A stretch of 37,679 nt of DNA from JANYCG01 sp031428695 (lineage in GTDB: Bacteria; Pseudomonadota; Gammaproteobacteria; Burkholderiales; Burkholderiaceae_C): positions 1 through 37,679 of the forward strand of contig JANOYE010000121.1 of the NCBI GenBank assembly GCA_031428695.1. Direction: 5' to 3'. Positions 6,791 through 15,366 of this stretch are shown in pieces (position 1 is the stretch's first letter; each line of letters starts with the position of its first letter). The notes beneath the pieces are model-generated. The model was not told the DNA's origin. It searched no databases and worked only from the letters and a program-made list of their open reading frames with translations. Made by a program: the position numbers and the translations under genes.

Positions 6791-8391
6791 GCGGCTACCT
6801 TGGCTTGCACCAGCCGCTGCACCACATCGGCCAATTCGTCCACGCCGTTGGGTTTGCGGATCAAGGCGCTGGCGCCAGCGGCCATGGCGCTGTGTTCGAT
6901 CTCGGCGGTGACGTAACCCGAAGCCAACGCCACCGGCAGATCGGCGCGGATGGATTTCGCTTCACGCAGCAGGTCAATACCACTGAAACCCGGCATGTTG
7001 TAGTCGGTGACCAGCAGGTCGAAGGCCTCGGGTTTCGCCCTTAAAGCCTTGAGGGCCAAACGCGGGTCGTTGAAGGAAGAGACCTGGTAGCCCCGGCGCG
7101 TCAACGCGCGCTGCACGAGAAACACCAGCGCCTGGTCGTCGTCCACGTACATGATGTGGCGCCCTGCGCAATCCGCCGCAGCGAATTGGCTGGCTTCCTC
7201 TGCGGCTGCATCGGGCTCAACGCCCAGCGCCAGCGGAAAAGACAAGGTGAACACGCTGCCTTGGCCGGGCGCGCTATGCAGGGCGACCGCCCCGCCGTGC
7301 GAGCGCATGATGCCGTGCACCACCGAGAGCCCCAAGCCGGTGCCTTGGCCGGTGGGCTTGGTGGTGAAGAAGGGTTCAAACACGCGCGCTTGGGTGGCGG
7401 TGTCCATGCCTGCGCCGGTGTCGCCCACGGCAACGCGCAGCGTCTCGTCATCGGCAACCAGCGAAATGCAAACGCTCCCGCGTTGGCCACCAATGGCCTG
7501 AACGGCATTGGTGCACAGGTTGAGCAGGGCCTGTTGCACCTGGGTTGCATCGGCCAGCACGGCGGGTAACGAAGCGCCGCATTCGACGCGCAAATCTATC
7601 GCGGGTGGCAAGCCGATCTTGACCAGACGTGCGGTTTCTTGCACCACGCCCACCAGGTCGATGGCGCTGCGCACCAGCGGCTCGTTGCGGCTGAAGGTCA
7701 GGATTTGGCTCACCAGGTCGCGTGCGCGCCGACCCGCCTTTTCAATTTCAGTCAAGCTCGTTTGGGCGGCGGAATTTACGCCCGCGTCTTGCCGCGCGAG
7801 TTCGACATTGCCCAGAATCGCACCCAAAATGTTGTTGAAATCATGCGCGATGCCGCCAGCCAAGGTGCCAATGGCCTGCATTTTTTGCGATTCACGCAGT
7901 TGCGCTTCCAACGATTCTTTTTGCGCGGTCTGCGCCAGCAGCGGGCCTTGGTCGACCACAGCGCAAATGAAATTGGCCAGGTCGTCCAGCGGGTTCTCGA
8001 TGCGGGCGATGTGCAGGTCGGCGGTTAAATGGAAACGCTCGCCAGTGAACACCACGCCTTCGAGTTTGCTGCCGCCTTGGCTCTTGGCGGCAACAAAGGC
8101 TTGCGTGACACGCGCCAAGTGCTCAGGCAGCAGCAGCGGGAAGAGAAAGTTCAGCGGCGGGTCGCGCTCTTCCGGGCGGAAGTGCGACAAGGCCATGGCA
8201 TTGCTCTCCAGCACCAGGCTGTTTTCGTCCACGACCAACAATGCCAGCGGCACATTGGAGAACAGCGTGGCGAACCGCTCCAGCGCGCCCTCGGCCATGC
8301 GCTGGCTGTAACGCAGGGCTTCGTTTTGCTGCTCAAGTTCGGCCCTTAGCTCGCCAGTAAGCTGGGCTCGGGCCGAGGGTTTTCTCGCCAC
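6787..8391 (-). CDS. Cytoplasmic hybrid histidine kinase (PAS-HisKA-HATPase-REC)
   Basis: A 534-residue signalling protein without membrane segments. After a short coiled region comes a PAS-like sensor (about 35-150), then the phosphoacceptor helix GGIAHDFNNILGAI with H183, the N box NLCTNAVQAI (291-300), G1 box DTGAGMD (324-330), FEPFFTTK, and G2 box GTGLGLSVVHG (350-360). A receiver domain follows from about 410, with acidic pair D417/D418, phosphoacceptor D463 in VTDYNMPG and K513 in IRKPNG. All catalytic residues are present. HDFNN is typical of kinases that sense through PAS domains. There is no separate response regulator next to it, so the output is unclear. Its stop overlaps the start of the pseudouridine-synthase gene. 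Confidence 0.92.
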   Translation of the reverse strand: MARKPSARAQLTGELRAELEQQNEALRYSQRMAEGALERFATLFSNVPLALLVVDENSLVLESNAMALSHFRPEERDPPLNFLFPLLLPEHLARVTQAFVAAKSQGGSKLEGVVFTGERFHLTADLHIARIENPLDDLANFICAVVDQGPLLAQTAQKESLEAQLRESQKMQAIGTLAGGIAHDFNNILGAILGNVELARQDAGVNSAAQTSLTEIEKAGRRARDLVSQILTFSRNEPLVRSAIDLVGVVQETARLVKIGLPPAIDLRVECGASLPAVLADATQVQQALLNLCTNAVQAIGGQRGSVCISLVADDETLRVAVGDTGAGMDTATQARVFEPFFTTKPTGQGTGLGLSVVHGIMRSHGGAVALHSAPGQGSVFTLSFPLALGVEPDAAAEEASQFAAADCAGRHIMYVDDDQALVFLVQRALTRRGYQVSSFNDPRLALKALRAKPEAFDLLVTDYNMPGFSGIDLLREAKSIRADLPVALASGYVTAEIEHSAMAAGASALIRKPNGVDELADVVQRLVQAKVAA

Positions 8392-8445
8392 GCCAACAAC
8401 GCTTGACAGGGGCCTGATCGCAAGTTTGATCGGAGCTTGTAGCGG

Positions 8446-8589
8446 CTATTTGTTCTTCAACTTGCCACGCACCGGCACCGTCGTGGTGATGGTCGGGCGC
8501 ACCGCGTCTGGCGAGACCGGCTTGGGCGGCGACGTGTCTTTCTTCGGTTTCTTCGTCATCTTGTTGCTGTTTTGCTGACCTTTGGCCAT
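8446..8589 (-). CDS. Small basic protein, 47 residues
   Basis: A short Lys/Pro/Thr-rich protein: it begins MAKGQQNSNKMTKKPKKD and ends VPVRGKLKNK. A good ribosome-binding site (GAGGAG on the minus strand, 8596-8601) fixes the start, and a longer in-frame extension to 8733 would run into ushA. I recall similar Lys-rich mini-proteins annotated as hypothetical in Burkholderiales, but I cannot name a function. The charge suggests nucleic-acid or ribosome binding, which is inference only. It lies between ushA and the hybrid kinase gene, all on the minus strand. Confidence 0.7.
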   Translation of the reverse strand: MAKGQQNSNKMTKKPKKDTSPPKPVSPDAVRPTITTTVPVRGKLKNK

Positions 8590-8638
8590 GATGGGCTCCT
8601 CAAATGGTGGGTGGGAAAGCTGCCATCTTAACGGCGAA

Positions 8639-10282
8639 TCAGCGGCGAACCACGCTGTTGCCGGGCTCGAATTCGGCCGCCTTGACGGGGCTGTTGGCGC
8701 TGATGAAGGCGCGCAGCACGTCGGCATCGACATAACCGGTGTTGACGTAGCTCGGGTGCGCGGCGATGCGCGGGTAACCGTCGCCGCCGGTGGCCTGGAA
8801 ATTGTTCACCGCCAGGCGGTAGGTTTTGGCCGGGTCAATTGGTGCGCCCTTGATGCGTGCGCTCGTCACAGCGTTGCCGGTAATGACCAACTCCACCCCC
8901 GCAAACTGCCCAAACGCGCCGGAGCCCACCGACATTTTGGCCGAGGCGTTCAAATAGTCCATCAACTCAGCGCCGGTGAAATCGACCGTGGCCACGGTGT
9001 TGCCGAAGGGCTGCACCTTGAGCACGTCGCGGTAGGTGATCTTGCCTGCCGGCAATGAATCGCGCACGCCGCCGGCGTTGAGCACACACAGGTCTGCCGA
9101 GGCGCGTTGCATCATGGCGCGGCAAATCAACACCGCCAGTGCGGCGGGTTTGGCGCGCACCGCGTTGCGGTCGCCGTCGAGTTTGCCGTCTGCGCTGCCG
9201 ATCTCCAGCCCGAGTTTTTGCTGGCCGAAGTCTTGGTACGGCGAGAGCAGGGCAAGCATGGCCGCGTCTTCGGCGATCTGCACGGTGTAGGGCTGCTTGC
9301 TGGTTTTTCCGTCTGCCGCGCGCACGGTTTTCATCAGGTTGACAGGAATCAGCGCGTATTTGACGAGCTTGAATTCGCCGTTGCGGAACTCAAAATCGGC
9401 CCGGCCCACATATTTTCCCCACTCGTGCGCCTGCACGATCCAGGCGCCGTTTTGCCGCTCGGGTTTGCACTCTGCGCCGGGCACGTACTCGCGGTCGATC
9501 ACGTTCTCGGCCTTCATGCAGGCGGGGTTTTGCGAGTGGCCACCGACTACCAGGTCGAGCCCTTTGACGGCACGGGCCATCTCCACATCACCCGGGGCTT
9601 GCGTGCCGTGTTTGCCGTTTTCGTAGTGGCCCATGTGGGTGGCGGCGATGACCACGTCGGCGCGGGCGCGCAGCTCGGGCACGACTTTGCCGGCCTCGGT
9701 GATGGCGTTGCGGAACTCAATGTTTTTCACGTTGTCCGGCAGCACCATCTTCTTGGTGTCTTCGGTGGTGAGGCCCATCACACCCACCCGCACACCGCCC
9801 AGGTTGAAGATTTTGTAGGGCTCAAACATGCGCTGGCTGCCCTCGTAAATGTTGGCGGCGAGCATCGGGAACTTGACCAGTTCGCGTTGCATTTTGAGCA
9901 CGCTCAAGGGTTTGTCGAACTCGTGGTTGCCAACGGCCATGGCGTCGTAACCCAGCAGGCCCATGCCTTTGAAATCCGGCACGGCGTCTTGCAAGTCAGA
10001 CTCGGGCACGCCGGTGTTGACATCGCCACCATCGAGCAGCAGGCTGTGGCCACCGGCAGCGGCCACTTCCTTGCGGATGCCGTCGATGAGCGTCTTGCGC
10101 GCCGCCATGCCGTATTCGCCATCGCCGTTTTTCCAAAAGCGGCCATGGTGGTCGTTGGTGTGCAGGATGGTGATCTTGTAAGTCTTGTCTTTTTCCGGCC
10201 CGCCCAAGCCCGCGCAACTGGCGAGCAAGAGCGACACGAGGGGCAAGACAAGGGCAGACAAACCCGTCCGGATCAAATTCAT
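8639..10282 (-). CDS. ushA: UshA-type 5'-nucleotidase/UDP-sugar hydrolase, lipoprotein form
   Basis: A 547-residue metallophosphatase very close to E. coli UshA along its whole length, which splits UDP-sugars and nucleotides in the periplasm to release nucleosides and phosphate. The two-metal site is visible: HTNDHHG with D44 and H46, GGD with D87, GNHEFD with N119/H120, ATHMGHYENG and GGHSQNP. The C-terminal substrate domain has VLKVQPFGN and NNFQATGGDGYPR. Unlike E. coli UshA it starts with a lipoprotein signal ending LASC (C23), so it is probably membrane-anchored, as described for Vibrio nucleotidases. GAGGTA upstream supports the start. It follows the cytochrome gene by 132 bases on the same strand. 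Confidence 0.93.
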   Translation of the reverse strand: MNLIRTGLSALVLPLVSLLLASCAGLGGPEKDKTYKITILHTNDHHGRFWKNGDGEYGMAARKTLIDGIRKEVAAAGGHSLLLDGGDVNTGVPESDLQDAVPDFKGMGLLGYDAMAVGNHEFDKPLSVLKMQRELVKFPMLAANIYEGSQRMFEPYKIFNLGGVRVGVMGLTTEDTKKMVLPDNVKNIEFRNAITEAGKVVPELRARADVVIAATHMGHYENGKHGTQAPGDVEMARAVKGLDLVVGGHSQNPACMKAENVIDREYVPGAECKPERQNGAWIVQAHEWGKYVGRADFEFRNGEFKLVKYALIPVNLMKTVRAADGKTSKQPYTVQIAEDAAMLALLSPYQDFGQQKLGLEIGSADGKLDGDRNAVRAKPAALAVLICRAMMQRASADLCVLNAGGVRDSLPAGKITYRDVLKVQPFGNTVATVDFTGAELMDYLNASAKMSVGSGAFGQFAGVELVITGNAVTSARIKGAPIDPAKTYRLAVNNFQATGGDGYPRIAAHPSYVNTGYVDADVLRAFISANSPVKAAEFEPGNSVVRR

Positions 10283-10414
10283 AAGCTACCTCAGGCACGT
10301 TCAACGAGCAAAGAAAACCAACGCTCAAAAACAAACTCAGCACTTGAGCAGAGCCCATGTCAAGGCGGGTCCAAAAACGGATTATCCATGCGCAGGCAGG
10401 CCAAACCTGCCTTT

Positions 10415-12511
10415 TCAACGCATCGTCTGGTTGCGGTTCTGGCTGACTTCCAGCGCGGTCACCCGGCTGGCCTGGTTGCCCCAGCTGCCCCGGATGTGGG
10501 TGATAACCGCCGCGACATCGCTGTCGGAGAGCGCCAGCTGATAAGGCGGCATGCCAAACGGCCGGGGATTCGCGCCCGTGGCCGGTGCAAACCCGCCATG
10601 AAGCACCGTTTGGACCAGGTTCACGGTGGACGTTAAGGTGACGGCGCGGTTGCCCGCCAGGGCCGGGTAGGCGCGCGCCACGCCTAGGCCTTGCTCGCCG
10701 TGGCATTGAGCGCATTGTTGCTTGTAAATTTTCGCGCCTTGAGGGTTGCTCGCGCTGGGCGCTGTTGGGGCTGTCTGCACGGTGTGTGTCGCCAGTGAGG
10801 GTGCTGTCGGCAAGTCTTTCAGATAGACGGCCATCGCCTGCAAGTCAGCCGGGTTCAGGTGCTGGGTGCTGCCCCGAACCACCTCGGCCATCGGCCCTGA
10901 GACTGAGGCCTGGGGGGACAGCCCGGTCTTCAGCAATGCCACGATGTCCCCAATCGCCCAGCGGGAAACGCCTGCATCGTGCACCGAAGTCAACGCTGGC
11001 GCAAACCAGTTTTGCATGGGGATCAAGCCGCCAGCCAGCGCGCCGCCGCCTTGGCTGGCACCCAGCGCGTTGCGCGGCGCATGGCAGGCGTTGCAATGGC
11101 CGAGCCCCTGCACCAGGTAAGCACCCCGGTTCCACTCGGCCGATTTGTTGGTCGCCGCTTCGTACGTGCCGGGCTTGAAATACAGCGCCCGCCAGGCGCG
11201 CAGTGCCCATTGAGCGCCAAAGGGCCAGCGCAGCTCATGGGCGGGCGTCGGCACAGGCTTGGGCGGCAAAGATTGAAAAAACGCAAACAGCGCATCCGAA
11301 TCTTCGCGCGATACCAAGGTGTAGTTGGTGTACGGAAACGCCGGGGACAAAAGGCGCCCATTCTTGCTGCGCCCATGGTGCAGCGCTTGCCAAAAATCGT
11401 CGCGAGTCCAGTTTCCCAAGCCATGGATCGTGTCCGGTGTCAGGTTGCTCGCATACACCTTGCCAAAGGGCGTGTCGATGGCGCCCCCGCCGGCATAGGG
11501 CTCGGCACCGCGCGGGGTGTGGCAGCCCGCGCAATGGCCTGCCTGGGCGAGGTAGGCGCCACGCGCCACCAACGGCAACATCTTGGACGGCTCCTTGGAC
11601 GAGATCTCGGTTGGTGCCTCGGTTGGCGCGGCTGCTGCGCCTTGGCCGGGCGCGCGGGCCTTGGCGCAGGCCAAGTCGGCGTGGTCACGGGCTAGGATGG
11701 CTGACACTTCAGGAGCCACGCCCGGCGCAGGCTTCATAGAGGCCTCTATCCCAAGCACCCGCTGCGACGACAGCCAAGCAGACACAGCGGCAACGTCATC
11801 TGGCCCCAGCCGTTTGGCGACCAGCGCCATGCAATCCGGCGCTGCACCCAGGCGCAGGCCCAGCCGCCAGCCACCCAGCTGGGCATTGATGTAGTCAGGC
11901 GACAGGCCCAAGAGGCCGGGTACATCAGGCGCAACACCCGTGAGCAACGCTCCGTGGCAGGCCGTGCAAGCTGGCAGTTGGCGCGAAGCGTCGCCCTCTT
12001 TCGCGAGTCGCTGCCCGCGTGCCAGCTGCTGCGCCGTGGCACCCGAACGCCGTGCTGGCACAGCTGGCGGCGCGTGGGGCAGGTCGAGCGCTGAGAAATG
12101 CTGTGCGATTTCAAACAGGTATTCGTCGGTCAATGGCGCCAGCAGGCCGGTCATTAGCGGATAGTGCCTGCGGCCGTCGCGGAAATCCATCAGTTGTTTG
12201 TAGAGGTAATGCGCTGGTTTGCCCGCCAGGCGGGGGTAATAGGCGTCGGGCCCGGCGCGGCCTTGCGGGCCGTGGCAGGTGGTGCAGGCTTGCACACGTT
12301 GTGCGAGGGTGTCTTCAAAGGGCGCGGCCTTTGTCTGAGCGCCAACAACGCCCGAAGTTGCGCCCCATGCAATGACCCAAAGGGCTTCCCAAACGGCGAC
12401 AAGTGCCGCACCCCGCAGCAGCCAGGCAAGGGCCCGGCGCCACGCGTGGCGGAACGCGGCGGTCAGCCTTGCGCCACGGGCCGCGATGGGTCGCTGCACC
12501 ACTCGCTCCAA
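10415..12511 (-). CDS. Five-haem fused cytochrome c
   Basis: A 698-residue exported electron carrier with five CXXCH haem sites: C76-H80, C182-H186, C327-H331, C473-H477 and C600-H604. The first two form a diheme cytochrome c4/c553-like module (about 65-255). A Pro/Ala/Glu-rich linker (about 285-311) joins it to a three-haem module resembling the cytochrome subunit of alcohol or nicotinate dehydrogenases (about 312-698). Candidate Met ligands are M120, M228, M541 and the Met of FGMPP near the C-terminus. At the third haem the usual Met of the PAMPY motif is Phe392 (SPAFPY), a variant I recall from nicotinate-dehydrogenase-like subunits. An N-terminal hydrophobic stretch (27-50) serves as signal or anchor. 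The start overlaps the sulfurtransferase end by 49 bases; a later start is possible. No catalytic partner is adjacent. Confidence 0.85.
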   Translation of the reverse strand: MERVVQRPIAARGARLTAAFRHAWRRALAWLLRGAALVAVWEALWVIAWGATSGVVGAQTKAAPFEDTLAQRVQACTTCHGPQGRAGPDAYYPRLAGKPAHYLYKQLMDFRDGRRHYPLMTGLLAPLTDEYLFEIAQHFSALDLPHAPPAVPARRSGATAQQLARGQRLAKEGDASRQLPACTACHGALLTGVAPDVPGLLGLSPDYINAQLGGWRLGLRLGAAPDCMALVAKRLGPDDVAAVSAWLSSQRVLGIEASMKPAPGVAPEVSAILARDHADLACAKARAPGQGAAAAPTEAPTEISSKEPSKMLPLVARGAYLAQAGHCAGCHTPRGAEPYAGGGAIDTPFGKVYASNLTPDTIHGLGNWTRDDFWQALHHGRSKNGRLLSPAFPYTNYTLVSREDSDALFAFFQSLPPKPVPTPAHELRWPFGAQWALRAWRALYFKPGTYEAATNKSAEWNRGAYLVQGLGHCNACHAPRNALGASQGGGALAGGLIPMQNWFAPALTSVHDAGVSRWAIGDIVALLKTGLSPQASVSGPMAEVVRGSTQHLNPADLQAMAVYLKDLPTAPSLATHTVQTAPTAPSASNPQGAKIYKQQCAQCHGEQGLGVARAYPALAGNRAVTLTSTVNLVQTVLHGGFAPATGANPRPFGMPPYQLALSDSDVAAVITHIRGSWGNQASRVTALEVSQNRNQTMR

Positions 12512-13341
12512 CTGCCGGCGTACAGGCCAGTGCGCCCCAGGCCCGCAATTTCCATCGCCAGCACGTTGGGCACCGCGCTCACGCCGCTGCCGCAGTGGTG
12601 CACCACCTTGGCGGGGTCGCGCCCGGCCAACAGGGCTTCAAATTCGGCTCTGAGCACTGCAGCGGGCTTGAATTTGCCGTCCGCGCCAATGTTCAAGCCA
12701 AACGGCCGGTTCAACGCACCAGGGATGTGGCCCGCAATCGGGTCAAGCGGCTCGACTTCGCCCTTGAAACGCGGCGTGGCGCGGGCGTCGATCAAGGTTT
12801 GGTTGGGGCGGCCCAGATTTGACGCTATTGTTTTAGTAGCTACTAAGCCACTTAATTCGTGACTTAGCGTATAGTTTTTCTTTAAATCTTTGGATTTGCC
12901 CTTATTATTAACACCCGTGTTAATAATTTCAGCCGCAACCCAAGCCTGCAAACCGCCATCGAGCACGGCCACGTTGTCGTGCCCCACCCACTTGAGCATC
13001 CACCACAAACGGCCGCAGTAGTTGGCGCCTTGCCGGTCGTAAACCACGGCCTGCATGTCGTTGGAAAACCCCACAGAGCCAAGCCAGGCGGCAAACTTTT
13101 CGCGCGCCGGCAGCGGGTGGCGGCCGCCATTGACACCACCGCCTGTTTTGTCGCTCAAGTCGCGGTCCAAATGAACGTACACCGCGCCAGGAATGTGCGA
13201 CTCCAGGTAAGCCGCTTCGCCTGCTGCGGGCTTCATCAAATCGAAGCTGCAGTCGAACACCATCACAGAAGCGTTGGCGGATTTCAGCGCTTTGAGTTGG
13301 TCAACGCAGATGAGGGTTGTGTAAGTGTTTTGGTCGGCCAT
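12463..13341 (-). CDS. sseA: Two-domain sulfurtransferase (3-mercaptopyruvate/thiosulfate type)
   Basis: A 292-residue tandem rhodanese. The first domain contains DCSFDLMKPAAGEAAYLESHIPGAVYVHLDRDLSD; the second carries the active-site loop HHCGSGVSAVP with the sulfur-accepting C250. CGSGVSA favours 3-mercaptopyruvate over thiosulfate as donor. The start at MADQNTYTTL avoids 32 non-homologous upstream residues that would run into the EamA gene. The linker between the domains (about 138-174) is encoded by strikingly AT-rich DNA that includes a dispersed repeat and an 11-bp perfect dyad, yet the frame stays open and YTL...VATKTIASNLG still resembles relatives. It sits between the EamA gene (22-base gap) and the cytochrome gene (49-base overlap), so it is probably co-transcribed with both. 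Confidence 0.9.
   Translation of the reverse strand: MADQNTYTTLICVDQLKALKSANASVMVFDCSFDLMKPAAGEAAYLESHIPGAVYVHLDRDLSDKTGGGVNGGRHPLPAREKFAAWLGSVGFSNDMQAVVYDRQGANYCGRLWWMLKWVGHDNVAVLDGGLQAWVAAEIINTGVNNKGKSKDLKKNYTLSHELSGLVATKTIASNLGRPNQTLIDARATPRFKGEVEPLDPIAGHIPGALNRPFGLNIGADGKFKPAAVLRAEFEALLAGRDPAKVVHHCGSGVSAVPNVLAMEIAGLGRTGLYAGSWSEWCSDPSRPVAQG
12824..12840. repeat. Copy of the 17-bp GCTAT-N7-RTAGC element inside the sulfurtransferase gene
   Basis: GCTAT-TGTTTTA-GTAGC lies within coding DNA for the domain linker. It is followed at 12854-12867 by AATTCGTGACTTAG, which recurs exactly at 36663-36676 on the other strand and nearly at 31390-31401. The 110 bases from 12821 are only about one-third G+C by my count, far below the flanks. 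Confidence 0.65.
12904..12927. repeat. Perfect 11-bp inverted repeat within the sulfurtransferase gene
   Basis: ATTATTAACAC, a two-base spacer CC, then GTGTTAATAAT. It lies in the coding linker, lacks a T-run in either direction and is read through in frame, so it is not a usual terminator. Confidence 0.7.
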
Positions 13342-13363
13342 GGGGTGTTCTAGACGTTGGGGT

Positions 13364-14275
13364 TTAGCGCTGCTCTTCGTGATTGTCTGGCAAAGCGCGG
13401 TGGGTGAGCAGGGTCGCTGCAATGCCGCTGGCCACAATCAGGGCCATGCCGAGCCAGCCGATGAGCGGAATCACGTCGCCAAACAGCAGCAGGCCATACA
13501 TCGCCGCAAACACAATGCCAGAATATTGCAAATTGGCCGCTGCCAGCGTGGGCCCCTGGCTGTTGGCGCGTGTCATGCACCATTGGCCGACGGAGGCCAA
13601 CAAGCCGATGGGGATGATCCACAGCGCAGCGGCCAGGCTGATGTTTGGCCACGGCGTCACGCCCAAATAAGCAATGCCGATCAGCCCGCCCAGGGCCGTG
13701 CCCACGGCGAAATAAAACACCACCCGAGTGGCCGGCTCACCCACTCGCGCCAGCGCCGTCACCTGCAAATACGCCAGCGCCGCGCCGATGCCCGAGAGCA
13801 GGCCGATCAAACCGGCGAAGAGCTGGTTTTGCGCGATGGTGGGGCGCAGCAGCATCACCACGCCGGCAAACGCCGCCAGCACGGTGAGCACCAGCGGGCC
13901 TTGGCTCTGACCTTGATTCTTTGCGCTGCTTTGAGCGTTGGCGCTAACCAGCGAGCCACCGACCAGAAACGCGGCGATCCACACGCCGCTCATGTAGTTC
14001 AGCGTCATCGCCGTGGCCAGCGGCAAAAAAGCGATGGCGTAAAACCACGCGCCCATCGACACCGTGCCGACAAACGTGCGCCAGGCGTGCATCGCCGGCA
14101 CCGGCGTGCGCAGTGGCGTGCCGCGCGCCCGCATGACGGCAGCGGTAAAGATGATGCTGACGACACCCCGGTAAAACACCAGCTCTGCCACGTTGAAACT
14201 TGAAGATGCTACCTTGATGCCCACGCCCATGGTGGCAAACAACAGCGAGGCGAGGATCATCCAGAGGGCTTGCAT
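13364..14275 (-). CDS. EamA-family (DMT superfamily) transporter
   Basis: A 303-residue inner-membrane protein with about ten hydrophobic segments in two EamA repeats, the fold of drug/metabolite exporters. The first repeat begins ALWMILASLLFATMGVGIKVAS and contains ELVFYRGVVSIIF; the second ends FAAMYGLLLFGDVIPLIGWLGMALIVASGIAATLL, the typical EamA closing motif. A hydrophilic Gln/Ser-rich loop (about 112-126) separates the halves. The substrate is unknown. It is the first gene of a minus-strand run EamA-sulfurtransferase-cytochrome; the sulfurtransferase starts 22 bases after its stop, so export of a sulfur metabolite is conceivable but only inferred. Confidence 0.88.
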   Translation of the reverse strand: MQALWMILASLLFATMGVGIKVASSSFNVAELVFYRGVVSIIFTAAVMRARGTPLRTPVPAMHAWRTFVGTVSMGAWFYAIAFLPLATAMTLNYMSGVWIAAFLVGGSLVSANAQSSAKNQGQSQGPLVLTVLAAFAGVVMLLRPTIAQNQLFAGLIGLLSGIGAALAYLQVTALARVGEPATRVVFYFAVGTALGGLIGIAYLGVTPWPNISLAAALWIIPIGLLASVGQWCMTRANSQGPTLAAANLQYSGIVFAAMYGLLLFGDVIPLIGWLGMALIVASGIAATLLTHRALPDNHEEQR

Positions 14276-14730
14276 GGGGTGGTAGCGATGTTTAGCGCGA
14301 GACGGGGCAGGGTGAACTGGCAGATTGACGCGCTGCCAGTTTAAATGCCGTCAGCCGCCACCCAAGCGAGCTGCGGCCGCTAATCCCTGCATCGCATGCG
14401 TCGCGGGCGTAAAGCTGCCCGCGCCACTGTTGCTCAAAATTGAAGTGAAGCGCCAACGAAGATGATGGGGAAACAAATTGGTACAAAGGCGGTTAACCCG
14501 ACAAATTAGTTTCTTTTAGCGACATATTACTGTTAGCGAGCACTAGCAATATTTCGTGAAAAATGTCCAGCCGAGCTGTCGGATTTCTTTACAGGAGCCA
14601 AATTGACTCGCCCATATTCTTCTTAAATTATTGATTATTAACGATAATTTTTATAGGCATAATAATTGCTTAATTTTTGGTGTTGTTGAGTTTTCGGCAT
14701 TTTTTTCAAAACGAACAAAAGAAATTCAAA
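14276..14730. other. Long intergenic region upstream of the PEP-CTERM gene
   Basis: 455 bases without a gene between divergent neighbours. The left part is GC-rich; from about 14500 the DNA is very AT-rich. It holds CGACA pentamers at 14499-14503 and 14520-14524, 21 bases apart, and an inverted TGTCG at 14577-14581 that starts TGTCGGATTTCTTTACA. The repeated pentamers could be activator half-sites for the PEP-CTERM gene, which is a guess. No clear -35/-10 pair was identified with confidence. Confidence 0.4.
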
Positions 14731-15339
14731 TTGAAACAGTTGGTGTCTTGTTGGGTCAGCGCAGTCGCTGTCACGTTGTCGGTGTTTACGCCCGCTGCGT
14801 TTGCGGCCGTGGTGACGTTTGACGACGCCGCGGGTTTTGCTGCGCGCTTTATGGGTGTGTCGCCACCGCTCGAATTGAACGGTTTGACCTTCAGCGCCCC
14901 AGTGTTTGCCTCGGTTTGGGTCAACAACCCCAACGGCAACGGCACCAATGGCATGATTTTCTCGGGCACACCCAGTGAAAGCTTCACCATCTCCCGAACA
15001 GGCGGAGGGCTTTTCGACTTAAATAGCCTTGAATTGGGCCTGTCTTGGTTCGCCCAGAACGCGTCCGAGGACGTTGCAATCAACGGCGCCAACTATTCGA
15101 TTGGGCAGGGATTGCAAACTTTCAACCTCGGCTTGGTTGGCGTTTCCTCCGTCACGGTGAGTGGCATGCCGGGTATTGCATTTGACGGTGGCGGTTCCAG
15201 CGCAGGCTATTGGCTGATGGACAACATCAATTTCGATTTGAGTCCGTCCAACACTGTGCCTGAGCCCGGTACCTTGGCCTTGGCGGGTTTGGGTTTGCTC
15301 GGCCTTGTCGCTGGCCGACGCCGCGTTGCAAGAGCCTGA
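14731..15339 (+). CDS. PEP-CTERM sorting-signal protein
   Basis: An exported protein of about 202 residues: signal peptide KQLVSCWVSAVAVTLSVFTPAAFA, an extracellular body rich in Gly, Asn and Ser, and a C-terminal sorting signal with VPEPGTLALAGLGLLGLVAGRRR (VPEP, hydrophobic helix, Arg cluster). Exosortase recognises this signal and cuts the protein at or near the PEP motif during transport to the surface or the exopolysaccharide matrix. No exosortase gene is in the window. The start is uncertain: no ATG is in frame before the signal peptide, so TTG 14731 is chosen, with TTG 14677 as alternative, and neither has a clear ribosome-binding site. The body contains no catalytic motif I recognise. 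A strong terminator follows. Confidence 0.85.
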   Translation: MKQLVSCWVSAVAVTLSVFTPAAFAAVVTFDDAAGFAARFMGVSPPLELNGLTFSAPVFASVWVNNPNGNGTNGMIFSGTPSESFTISRTGGGLFDLNSLELGLSWFAQNASEDVAINGANYSIGQGLQTFNLGLVGVSSVTVSGMPGIAFDGGGSSAGYWLMDNINFDLSPSNTVPEPGTLALAGLGLLGLVAGRRRVARA

Positions 15340-15366
15340 TGCCGAAGTGCAGGGCCGCTGAAAATC

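Noticed and set aside
9107..10636. 509-codon plus-strand frame opposite ushA
   Set aside because: It is antisense to a gene with clear UshA motifs; its His/Gly/Ala-rich translation has no domain and reflects high third-position G+C.
12904..12927. Transcription terminator inside the sulfurtransferase gene
   Set aside because: The dyad is AT-rich, has no T-run in either direction and lies in the middle of an open frame.
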